IMG/VR virus record: IMGVR_UViG_3300047322_000189
Coordinates: 1-37,219 of that record
From: a virus
Strand: one strand, 5' to 3'
DNA length: 37,219 nucleotides
Below are positions 16,671-23,352 of this stretch, in pieces. The first letter of the stretch is position 1; every line of letters starts with the position of its first letter. The notes beneath the pieces are model-generated. The model saw only the letters and a list, made by a program, of their open reading frames with translations. It ran no database searches and had not been told where the DNA came from. The position numbers and the translations under genes were made by a program.

Positions 16671-16883
16671 TTACCTGCGTTTTTTAGATTTTTTCTTACC
16701 CTTGATTTTAGCTTTCGATCGGGGCTTTGCCTTCGCCGCCTTCTTAGCCTTTTTCTTCTTCTTCGTCTTTTTCCTTTTTTTCGCAGGCAGCGCGGTAACA
16801 TTTGACCCCGGCGGCTCGTTGATACTCTCTATTGGATCCTGCACCGGCAATGGCACTGGCACCTTTTCTGGATCTCCTTGCAT
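16671..16883 (-). CDS. Lys-rich basic tail protein with SINEPPGS motif
   Basis: The product has 70 residues. The first 34 are acidic/Pro-rich and contain SINEPPGS, which is shared with the 162-residue IPT protein (21879-22367). The rest, from AKKRKKTKKKKK to the end, is nearly all Lys, Arg and Ala, like a histone-tail or H1-like DNA/RNA-binding peptide. The coding strand has A-runs, including one of seven. It could neutralise packaged DNA, bind scaffold, or be a virion decoration tail. The ribosome site is GGGAGAGATGC. The basic half cannot be assigned a fold. Confidence 0.68.
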   Translation of the reverse strand: MQGDPEKVPVPLPVQDPIESINEPPGSNVTALPAKKRKKTKKKKKAKKAAKAKPRSKAKIKGKKKSKKRR

Positions 16884-16904
16884 GCATCTCTCCCTTGTTT
16901 TTGG

Positions 16905-18167
16905 TCACCATCTGCCTGGAACGACAAATACCTTGCGACCAAATTCCAGTCTACCTGGTTGTCCAATTATCGGAAGATGAAATTCATCGCCGCGATGAGT
17001 TAGTTCGGTGTCGTATCCTGTCAGTCTGAATTGACCGACAGCAGCCGGCATCTTTGGACGCGACCAGTGCAGGTTTGTCGCCTTGCCCGACAACACAAAC
17101 TGGCTTGGAGCTGCAGCAAAACCGCGCGGCCGGCTCAGTACGATCGGCTGGCCGCTGAAGACAAAGCTCGTCGGGGTGGCGAGAATTGTCTTGTTGGCGT
17201 GGGTAATAAGCCCCGTATTGTAGCCAGTGAGGGTGAAGACGCCGGTGTTCGCGACCAGCTTTCTGACCGTCACCTGGACAAGGTTTGCAGCCTTGCCGCT
17301 GAGAACGATCGCGCCCGTGGCGGCCGGCAACACCCGACCGATAGCAAGCCTGGTGGCATTGCCGCTTAGGGTGAATGCGCCGACCGTGACCGCCAGCCTG
17401 TAGGCCGTTGTCTTTACAAGGTTGACTGCATTGCCGGTGAGCGTGAACGCAGCCGGCGCCGCGATCAGCTGGTAGTGATTGACGAATAGGCCGTAGACCA
17501 GGTTGGCTGAGATACCGGTGAGCGTGAACGTCGCCTTCACCGCTGGCATCGTGTGCGCGGCTCGCAGTCCCGTGCTCGTGCCGGCGAGGGTGAATGTGCC
17601 CTTCGTCACCGCCAACGTGTGCGCGATGCGTAATCCCGTAGCAGTGCCAGACAGCGTGAAGGCGGCTGTCGCCGCCGTCATCACATGCGCGATGCGTAGT
17701 CCGGTTGTCGTGCCGGCCAGCGCAAACGTGCCGGGGGTCACCGACATGCCGTGCGCGTCGATGAACCCTGCAGCTCGACCAGTGAGCACAAACGCCGCCG
17801 TGGTGGCCGGCATCGTGTAGTGGTGGATGTAGACCAGGCCCGTAGTTGTGCCGGCGAGAACAAACGCCGCCGGCGCAGCAGTCAGTGTGTAGGGGGATCC
17901 GCTGGTCGGAGGTACCGGGACAGGCTTTTCACTGATCTGAGTGCCGTAAATTGCGTACTCGAGATCAGCAGTCTCGTTGATTGCGACTGCGCCAATCGGT
18001 GTCGCTATGACGTACTGGACATGCGTTGTTGACTTATAAGTCAACCCGACTGCGACACCGGCGAGCGCAAACGATCCTGGCGCAGCCGGCATGACATAGG
18101 CGGCGCCACCTACTGGGGGTTGCCAGCCTTGGATGCCGAATGTCTGTGAGCCGATGCCGTTAAACAT
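16905..18167 (-). CDS. Protein of about 14 tandem beta repeats
   Basis: The product has 420 residues. After an N-terminal NGIGSQTFGIQGWQP segment, about 14 imperfect repeats of 22-25 residues follow, each of the form (M/L)-P/A-A-x-x-G-T/A-F-T-L-[ST]-G-x-A-x-x-L, for example TAATAAFTLSGTATGLRIAH. One longer, non-repeat piece of about 45 residues separates the first and second units. Each repeat would make a strand-turn-strand, so the whole could form a beta-solenoid or fibrous surface protein. The DNA repeats are diverged, so the array is old or under selection for sequence variety. It overlaps the upstream lectin gene by 8 bases. A tail or head appendage is likely. Confidence 0.78.
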   Translation of the reverse strand: MFNGIGSQTFGIQGWQPPVGGAAYVMPAAPGSFALAGVAVGLTYKSTTHVQYVIATPIGAVAINETADLEYAIYGTQISEKPVPVPPTSGSPYTLTAAPAAFVLAGTTTGLVYIHHYTMPATTAAFVLTGRAAGFIDAHGMSVTPGTFALAGTTTGLRIAHVMTAATAAFTLSGTATGLRIAHTLAVTKGTFTLAGTSTGLRAAHTMPAVKATFTLTGISANLVYGLFVNHYQLIAAPAAFTLTGNAVNLVKTTAYRLAVTVGAFTLSGNATRLAIGRVLPAATGAIVLSGKAANLVQVTVRKLVANTGVFTLTGYNTGLITHANKTILATPTSFVFSGQPIVLSRPRGFAAAPSQFVLSGKATNLHWSRPKMPAAVGQFRLTGYDTELTHRGDEFHLPIIGQPGRLEFGRKVFVVPGRW

Positions 18168-18987
18168 GCGGGTACCAGAACGACCAAGGATCTTCTGACC
18201 ATGCCGTCAATTCTGAAAGCGTGTGAAACTTTCCAGACCACATGCAAGTCGCATAGCGCGTGTCGTTGCCGCTGGCGTTGAACTGCTCGGTGTTGAGCGT
18301 GTAGAATTTTTGAGTAGCAAGTTTGTGGATGCTGAATGAGGCGGCGCTGCCTGACCCTGCTTGCAGCGTTCCATCTTGCAAGTCACGCACAACCCAATTG
18401 GTTTTACTTCCCGCGCTTCCGCCATTGTCGCTGTCCAAAGCAACCGCCGCAAAATATGCGCGGCCAGCCTTGAAATAGATCGGCGTTGTTGGGTTCATGC
18501 CATACGGCGCAGACGAATTCGGGCAGTTGATAAACATGCCTCCGTCAGGGCCAACAGCGAAAGTAAAGCCACCATCGTTAGAGTTTTGGTTTGACATCAA
18601 CTCATAAAAACCTGCCCCGTTAGGGTCGAGCGACGAGGCATAGCGAATGATGCAAGCCATCGTTTCTTTGTGATCATCGACGTAAGGCACTGAAGACGTG
18701 CCCCCAGCATTAAACCAACACAACCGGCTGTATGGCCCGCAAGCGTAGCAAGGCCCTATAATGCCATCCATAAAATGGCCGATGTTACTTTGATTACTGG
18801 CGATGTTGACGCCATGTAGAAGATCAAAAAATCCGTTTTGATTATATCCGCTGCCGGTCGTCTTGCCGTTGCCAAGATAGACGCCGGAAAGCCGCACAAG
18901 AGCTGACGCTGCAATATGATTGCTATCGTAACCCGGAGTTACTCCAGTTGGAAACGTAAGACGATTGCGCGTGATAATTCGCGGCAC
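18160..18987 (-). CDS. Concanavalin/LamG-like lectin domain protein, GTG start
   Basis: A GTG at 18987, just after the upstream TAA, gives 275 residues starting (M)PRIITRNRLTFPTG. Longer readings start inside the previous gene and are rejected. The C-terminus, LSELTAWSEDPWSFWYP, matches the L-S-x-x-E-I-x-x-x-x-x-D-P-W-x-x-F ending of phage-encoded concanavalin/LamG-like jelly-roll domains, and the body is beta-rich with G-R-A-Y-F-A-A-V and N-W-V-V-R-D strands. It probably binds carbohydrate as a virion decoration or tail protein. It sits between a small structural protein and the 14-repeat protein. Confidence 0.75.
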   Translation of the reverse strand: MPRIITRNRLTFPTGVTPGYDSNHIAASALVRLSGVYLGNGKTTGSGYNQNGFFDLLHGVNIASNQSNIGHFMDGIIGPCYACGPYSRLCWFNAGGTSSVPYVDDHKETMACIIRYASSLDPNGAGFYELMSNQNSNDGGFTFAVGPDGGMFINCPNSSAPYGMNPTTPIYFKAGRAYFAAVALDSDNGGSAGSKTNWVVRDLQDGTLQAGSGSAASFSIHKLATQKFYTLNTEQFNASGNDTRYATCMWSGKFHTLSELTAWSEDPWSFWYPHV

Positions 18988-18988
18988 A

Positions 18989-19471
18989 TTACAAACTCTG
19001 CATGTTAACTGGAGCTGCCCGCAAGAAATTTGCAGCACTGCCAGCCGTCGTTTGACCGGAATTGTTTTGGCACACAACTTTATATTTCAGAGCTGGAAGC
19101 AGCACCAAGCCACTAGCTTTCCACACCGTCCCTGCAGTGATGCTCGCCACCGGCAGAGGGACAATAAAATCAGGTGGCCGTGGCGGCGGTAACGACGCGG
19201 TCTGCTCAAAGGTGGTGCCGCCGTCATAGGATTGGGCAAACCATCCGCAAAAGTTTGCTCCAGCAACCAGCGTAGACATCGTGCCCAGCGTCAAAAACAA
19301 TTCCGCCCACACAGCTTGCGCTGAGTTGCTATTGCTAAACGAACCTGATGACACCGCAAAACCAGTAAGAGTAGCAATCGCATTCAATTCGGTATTGAGC
19401 AGCGTGAATGCGGTCGCCGTCAGACCGTTGTTGGTTGTACCTGGGTTCCAGAGGAAATTTGCTGCAGCCAT
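18989..19471 (-). CDS. Small beta-rich structural protein of unknown function
   Basis: The product has 160 residues, beginning AAANFLWNPGTTNNG and showing an immunoglobulin-like or jelly-roll beta composition (LWAELFLTLG type strands, F-C-G-W-F, and a Pro-rich loop SLPPPRPPDF). It starts at a TAATG overlap with the upstream gene. Its neighbours are a beta-helix protein and a lectin, so it probably belongs to the same appendage or surface module. No named family is recognised. Confidence 0.7.
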   Translation of the reverse strand: MAAANFLWNPGTTNNGLTATAFTLLNTELNAIATLTGFAVSSGSFSNSNSAQAVWAELFLTLGTMSTLVAGANFCGWFAQSYDGGTTFEQTASLPPPRPPDFIVPLPVASITAGTVWKASGLVLLPALKYKVVCQNNSGQTTAGSAANFLRAAPVNMQSL

Positions 19472-19899
19472 TAGACCAACCCCGCTGCGGTTGCATCGTT
19501 GACACTAACAGGACCGCTTAAGCCACCACCGCCTTTAGCAAGCGGTGCAGTCGCCCACGGCACCAATGGTGCATCAAAGCTGTCGGTGTATGGCTTGAGG
19601 TTTGTTTGCGTCTTTGAACCGGCAGGAAACGTCGAGAGCCACAGCGCCCGCATACTGCCGTTGGGTGAAAAGTCTATGTGCTCGAGCGCAAGATTGCGCT
19701 GGATCGGTTGTTGCTTGGCGGCTTGCAGCGCAGTGTACTCGGCGCGATCTGTGCGATTGTAAATTTCCGTTGCTGGTATGCTCGCCATCGAGCGCGGATC
19801 ACCAACAACGGTCTGTGCGTTGATCCAATCGCATTTTGATTGCGTGGTGCCGGCTGGTGCTGACGCCCATTTGGTTTTCAGCGCGTCGTAGTACGCCAT
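19471..19899 (-). CDS. Unknown 142-residue protein of the appendage module
   Basis: The ATG at 19899 is chosen because AGGAGGTACC precedes it; an upstream extension to 20031 would overlap the beta-helix gene and lacks a ribosome site. The protein has a helical N-terminal half (CDWINAQTV, YTALQAAKQQ) and ends with a Gly/Pro-rich piece (LAKGGGGLSGPVSV). It is tightly flanked by structural-looking genes. The function is unknown; a chaperone or connector for the beta-helix protein is possible. Confidence 0.72.
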   Translation of the reverse strand: MAYYDALKTKWASAPAGTTQSKCDWINAQTVVGDPRSMASIPATEIYNRTDRAEYTALQAAKQQPIQRNLALEHIDFSPNGSMRALWLSTFPAGSKTQTNLKPYTDSFDAPLVPWATAPLAKGGGGLSGPVSVNDATAAGLV

Positions 19900-19907
19900 G
19901 GTACCTC

Positions 19908-21446
19908 CTAACTCAGGATCGCGAGAGGATCGATGTAGAGGCCGGCAGATGCTTTGCCGACTTTCGGATAGATCGAAATAGGGCCAGCAAACTGGATCGT
20001 ACCAGTAGTCAGCGTCTGTTTGAACCGCCACATGGCGGTGAACACTGCTGTGCCATCAGTAACGGCCACGCCATCCACGGCAGAAGTGTATGGTATGCCG
20101 GGTTGGGATGATGCCGTCGTTCCTGCCGTCGTACAAAGAAACAGTCGACCGGGACTTGATGACACTTTGAAGATATCGCCAAGATTATAGGCTGTGCTAT
20201 TGGCTCGAGCCGTCGCCGCACTATCCCACGCCGATGTCGATGCCGTCAGTGCGCTTCCTGTCGCTATCGGAGAGTTCTTGGTGCCGACAGTGGTGACGCC
20301 GATCGGCTGCGATGCGCTCGTGAGCGCCTCGACATCAAACCAGAAATCATCATTGTTTGGCAGCGCAGAGAAATAGCGAGGATCTGCGATGCCTTCGATC
20401 GTGACATTCTTTGCCGCACCGGTTGCTGTATTCCATGCGGAGATCGGCGGCAGCTTGAGCGGCAGCATCCAGTTGTTGTTTGCATTCGTGGCTATCTTCC
20501 ACGAGTACGCGGTGCCTTGCGAAGCGCCGCCAGTTCGCACTACCGTAATCGAGGTAGTTTGATTGCCACCATAATCGTAAAACTCGTTTCGATAGTTAGT
20601 GTTTCCGTTGTCGGAATTGACCACCCAAATAAACGTTTCCTGATTTCCAAGCGTCCCCGTCATGTCGAAGCCGGGGCTACTCGGAAGTTTGCAGTCCTTG
20701 AAAAAGACATCCCCGCAAGCCGGGGATGTGACTAGTACCAGAGTGCCTCCTGTGTATGCGCTAAAGTCGCAGCCCTCGAAAACAGCAGCCGATCCTGTTC
20801 CCATCTGGATGAACGGAACGGGCTGCGTTCCGCTGAAAGAGAACGTGCATCCGATGAATTTTACGCGGCTCGGTGCTCCAATAGAAAGTCCATTGATCAG
20901 GCCGTTACTATTGTTGACCGAAAGGAACGTGCAATTACGAAACTCAACGGAAGAATTATTGTTTGTAGTCATGCAATGGCAGCTCGTCCCGGTCGAGGCA
21001 ATCCCAAACGTGCATTGCTCGAAATACGCGATCTTGCTCGCGTTCGGAGCGAACACACCTTGGTTGTTTGCAGCACTGCCACCCGTTCCGGTGTTGCAAT
21101 ACAAACCGTAGACGTACATGAAGCCAGCGAATTGAACGTTGCCGGTCGTGGTCGTGACGAGCGAGCCAGCTCCATTCACTCCAACTTTCAGATCGGCTCC
21201 GGTTGGAGAGGCCTTCGTGTGATCGACGCACAAGATGGAAAGCGGCGCAGCCGCCGTAGCGGTTGTGCAGTTCAGAATGATGTTTGTCGCTACGTTTTCG
21301 GAATGATCATCACCGACAAGAAGAATGTCGCCAGCCGCCAGCGGCTTCGCGATCGCTCCCGCAATAGTCAGATAGGCATTCGCCCACGATGAGCCGTTGC
21401 CAGCACCGCCAGCTCCGCTCGCGCTGCTGACAAAGTAGCTCGCCAT
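19908..21446 (-). CDS. Right-handed beta-helix appendage protein
   Basis: The product has 512 residues. The opening, ASGAGGAGNGSSWANAYLTI, is the typical start of phage and bacterial right-handed parallel beta-helix proteins. Residues about 40-310 show repeating strand-turn units with Asn/Cys ladders (for example SVEFRNCTFLSV and VKFIGCTFSFSG). A segment at about 415-470 (YNLGDIFKVSS, then DGVAVTDGTAVF) resembles a small carbohydrate-binding repeat common in phage tail proteins. It may bind or cleave a surface polysaccharide; no catalytic acid pair can be pinned down by eye. It begins 3 bases after the preceding stop. Confidence 0.8.
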   Translation of the reverse strand: MASYFVSSASGAGGAGNGSSWANAYLTIAGAIAKPLAAGDILLVGDDHSENVATNIILNCTTATAAAPLSILCVDHTKASPTGADLKVGVNGAGSLVTTTTGNVQFAGFMYVYGLYCNTGTGGSAANNQGVFAPNASKIAYFEQCTFGIASTGTSCHCMTTNNNSSVEFRNCTFLSVNNSNGLINGLSIGAPSRVKFIGCTFSFSGTQPVPFIQMGTGSAAVFEGCDFSAYTGGTLVLVTSPACGDVFFKDCKLPSSPGFDMTGTLGNQETFIWVVNSDNGNTNYRNEFYDYGGNQTTSITVVRTGGASQGTAYSWKIATNANNNWMLPLKLPPISAWNTATGAAKNVTIEGIADPRYFSALPNNDDFWFDVEALTSASQPIGVTTVGTKNSPIATGSALTASTSAWDSAATARANSTAYNLGDIFKVSSSPGRLFLCTTAGTTASSQPGIPYTSAVDGVAVTDGTAVFTAMWRFKQTLTTGTIQFAGPISIYPKVGKASAGLYIDPLAILS

Positions 21447-21449
21447 GGT

Positions 21450-21875
21450 TTAGGTCAACGTCAAGACGCCGTTGGCACCGTCGAAATCAACAGTGAATGT
21501 TTCAGTGTCGTTGAGCGTGATGCTCGAGCCGTAGTCGTACGAGCCAACCACCTTGTTCGACGCACTGCTGTTGTAGAGCACCACATATCGGAACGGACCT
21601 ATTGTGCCACCCGATGCGGTGAACACGCTATCAGCCAGGACCAACTTGAACACGCCGGCGCTCGTTGCCGCACTCGAGGTGGTGAGCGTATTGCCGCCTG
21701 CGGTGTAACCAGCTGCAGCCGCCGGCGGCGGGTAGACGCCCGTGCTCCAGATCGTGTCGCTGGCTGGCGTCGGCGCGGTGTTGGTGAGCGCAGCTTTAAA
21801 CACCGCTGACTGCAGGTTGTGCCCGCCCTTCGATATTTCATCGATGAACAGATTATATTTTGTAAACGCAGCCAT
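21450..21875 (-). CDS. Small conserved-type phage structural protein
   Basis: The product has 141 residues. The pattern KYNLFIDEISKGGHNL, then VFKAALTNTAPTP, and GPFRYVVLYNSSASN followed by YDYGSSITLNDTETFTVDF is that of a small beta-barrel protein found in many phage structural cassettes and recalled as usually listed as hypothetical. It is probably a capsid decoration or tail-surface protein. The ribosome site is AGGGGGATAACCG. Its place among other surface-type genes agrees with decoration. Confidence 0.78.
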   Translation of the reverse strand: MAAFTKYNLFIDEISKGGHNLQSAVFKAALTNTAPTPASDTIWSTGVYPPPAAAAGYTAGGNTLTTSSAATSAGVFKLVLADSVFTASGGTIGPFRYVVLYNSSASNKVVGSYDYGSSITLNDTETFTVDFDGANGVLTLT

Positions 21876-21878
21876 CGG

Positions 21879-22367
21879 TTATCCCCCTCTTTTACTTTTG
21901 CGCTTGTGCGTCGATGCAGTCTCTGCACCGGCGGCGGCAAACGTGAAATCAACGACGTTGGACGTGAGGCTGCCGGTCTTGACCACCACCGGCACAACGT
22001 CGGCGCCGTGCCAGACATCCATGTCGATGCCGGTGGACAGCGTGCCTTCCTCGGCGTTGAAGGTTGTCGGCTCGTCCTGACCGGCAAAGTTGATGACGCT
22101 GGCGCTGGTGAAGCCGGCGCCTTCGATGTCGAGCGTAAAGCTTGGATCGCCAATGGTGCATGCATCAGGCACCAGGGCCGTTATCGCCGGCGGTAGATCT
22201 GAGCCGCCACCGCTTTCCGGCGGGATGTTGCTGCCGATCGTTGAACCAGGCGGCTCATTGATGCTGGCGAGACTGCCCTGTCCGGCCAGCGGTGTTTCGC
22301 CGTGCGCCTCTGGGGTAAGACCAGGAATATTAAGTTGTTCGGCATGTTCGTCTCGCTTTTCACTCAT
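21879..22367 (-). CDS. IPT/TIG-like immunoglobulin-fold protein with SINEPPGS motif
   Basis: The product has 162 residues. The N-terminal 55 are disordered and contain SINEPPGS (about residues 35-42), also found in the Lys-rich protein at 16671-16883. Residues 59-147 fit an IPT/TIG domain: P-A-I-T-A-L-V-P start, FTLDIEGAGFTSASVINF, and a closing VPVVVKTGSLTSNVVDFTF strand. The C-terminal end is basic (H-K-R-K-S-K-R-G-G). The gene overlaps the upstream IPT gene by ATGA, so the two are made together and probably assemble in the same structure. Confidence 0.76.
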   Translation of the reverse strand: MSEKRDEHAEQLNIPGLTPEAHGETPLAGQGSLASINEPPGSTIGSNIPPESGGGSDLPPAITALVPDACTIGDPSFTLDIEGAGFTSASVINFAGQDEPTTFNAEEGTLSTGIDMDVWHGADVVPVVVKTGSLTSNVVDFTFAAAGAETASTHKRKSKRGG

Positions 22368-23101
22368 GTGAAGGTCCAGTTCTGCGGTGCGGTGGTGACG
22401 CCATTGCTGGTGACCGTGACGGGCACCGTACCTGACGTCGCCTTCTTCGGCGCGTTGGTGACAGTCACGCTCGTCGCGCTGACGTAGTTGGTCTGATACG
22501 GCAGACCGTTGATATTGACCACACTGGCGCGGTTAAAGTTTGTGCCCGTGCATGTCAGCAGCGTTGTGCCGGCGCCAGATGCGCCGCCAGCCGACACGCC
22601 TGTCAGCGTTGGCGTTGCCGTCCCCGACAACGTCGAGGCGTGAGACGCATTCGGTCCTGCTGCAAGCGTTGCGGCCGTCTGCACTGGTCCGCTGCCGACC
22701 GACACTGTCGGACATTCGGCGCGGCTGCCTGGAGGTGTGTACGACGTCTCGGTGCCGGCACCCTCGTGTGCCACACTCGATGCGGCTGGCACTGCTCCCA
22801 CGTTGTTGATCGTGGTGCCACTGCCGGTGCCTGGGTAGCTGTTCTCGGTGCCGCCAGATGTTGCGCCAGTGCCTGACGCTAGCGCCGCCGTATTGGCAAC
22901 AAACGTCGTTAGCGGTCCTGCGCTGCCGTCATCGAAATACGGCGGCGGGTTGCTTTTCGGATATGTGGCGTTCCAGTTGTTAGGATCATTCATCGTGGTC
23001 TTGGTGTAGTTCGGCACGTTCGGCGGAGTGGCGCCTGTGCATGCAAAATTGGTCGGCGGTGTCGGGTTCGGTGGCGTGACTGTCAGTGCGTTTTGGGCCA
23101 T
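22364..23101 (-). CDS. IPT/TIG-like protein with long Pro/Thr/Gly-rich N-terminus
   Basis: The product has 245 residues. Residues about 165-245 form an IPT/TIG domain: TPTLTGVSAGGASG, then LTCTGTNFNRASVVNINGL, closing VPVTVTSNGVTTAPQNWTF. The first 160 residues are Pro/Thr/Gly/Ala-rich, with two related pieces, TENSYPGTGSG and TETSYTPPGSR, suggesting a short internal duplication. It has a good ribosome site (AGAGGAGGGGCGC). It starts a run of surface-type genes after the 170-base gap at 23102-23272. A head or tail decoration role is likely. Confidence 0.75.
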   Translation of the reverse strand: MAQNALTVTPPNPTPPTNFACTGATPPNVPNYTKTTMNDPNNWNATYPKSNPPPYFDDGSAGPLTTFVANTAALASGTGATSGGTENSYPGTGSGTTINNVGAVPAASSVAHEGAGTETSYTPPGSRAECPTVSVGSGPVQTAATLAAGPNASHASTLSGTATPTLTGVSAGGASGAGTTLLTCTGTNFNRASVVNINGLPYQTNYVSATSVTVTNAPKKATSGTVPVTVTSNGVTTAPQNWTFT

Positions 23102-23172
23102 GCGCCCCTCCTCTGGGTTGATCTTTTAGACAAGCTGCTATAGGTTCATAGGTTGTCCAAATGGAGCGTCCT

Positions 23173-23352
23173 ATGGTTAGAAAGATGGCTGAAAACGGCA
23201 CGTTTTATCACGAACCCCCTTACACGGAGGAGGAGGATCTGGATTTCTACCGGCGCATTTGCGCTGGTCCGGTTAGGATCCTTCACGGCCCACCTCCTGC
23301 GAGGAATGACGTGCAGCCGCAAAGAACGCCGCGGCGGCCGCTGGAAGAATAG
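23173..23352 (+). CDS. Candidate plus-strand small gene inside the late operon
   Basis: The frame starts at ATG 23173, six bases after GGAG (23163-23166), and gives 59 residues; an in-frame ATG at 23161 has weaker support. Residues 11-38 (FYHEPPYTEEEDLDFYRRI then CAGPVRILHGP) look like a real protein and fall mostly in the only sizeable gap between late genes. The 3' 80 bases overlap the end of the 852-residue gene on the other strand. It is the only plus-strand gene in the late region. No promoter or terminator is clear. The function is unknown; low coding chance remains because it is short. Confidence 0.5.
   Translation: MVRKMAENGTFYHEPPYTEEEDLDFYRRICAGPVRILHGPPPARNDVQPQRTPRRPLEE

Noticed and set aside
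16346-16801. Programmed frameshift joining the Lys-rich gene to the next gene through the A7 run
   Set aside because: The downstream frame is +1 relative to the Lys-rich gene, which ordinary -1 slippage does not give, and a GTG just after the stop explains the downstream gene.
19899-20031. Upstream extension of the 142-residue gene
   Set aside because: It overlaps the end of the beta-helix gene in another frame and lacks a ribosome site, while AGGAGGTACC precedes the ATG at 19899.
23102-23172. Promoter for the plus-strand small gene
   Set aside because: TTGATC (23118-23123) has no acceptable -10 at 16-18 bases; the best match, TAGGTT, is too weak to annotate.
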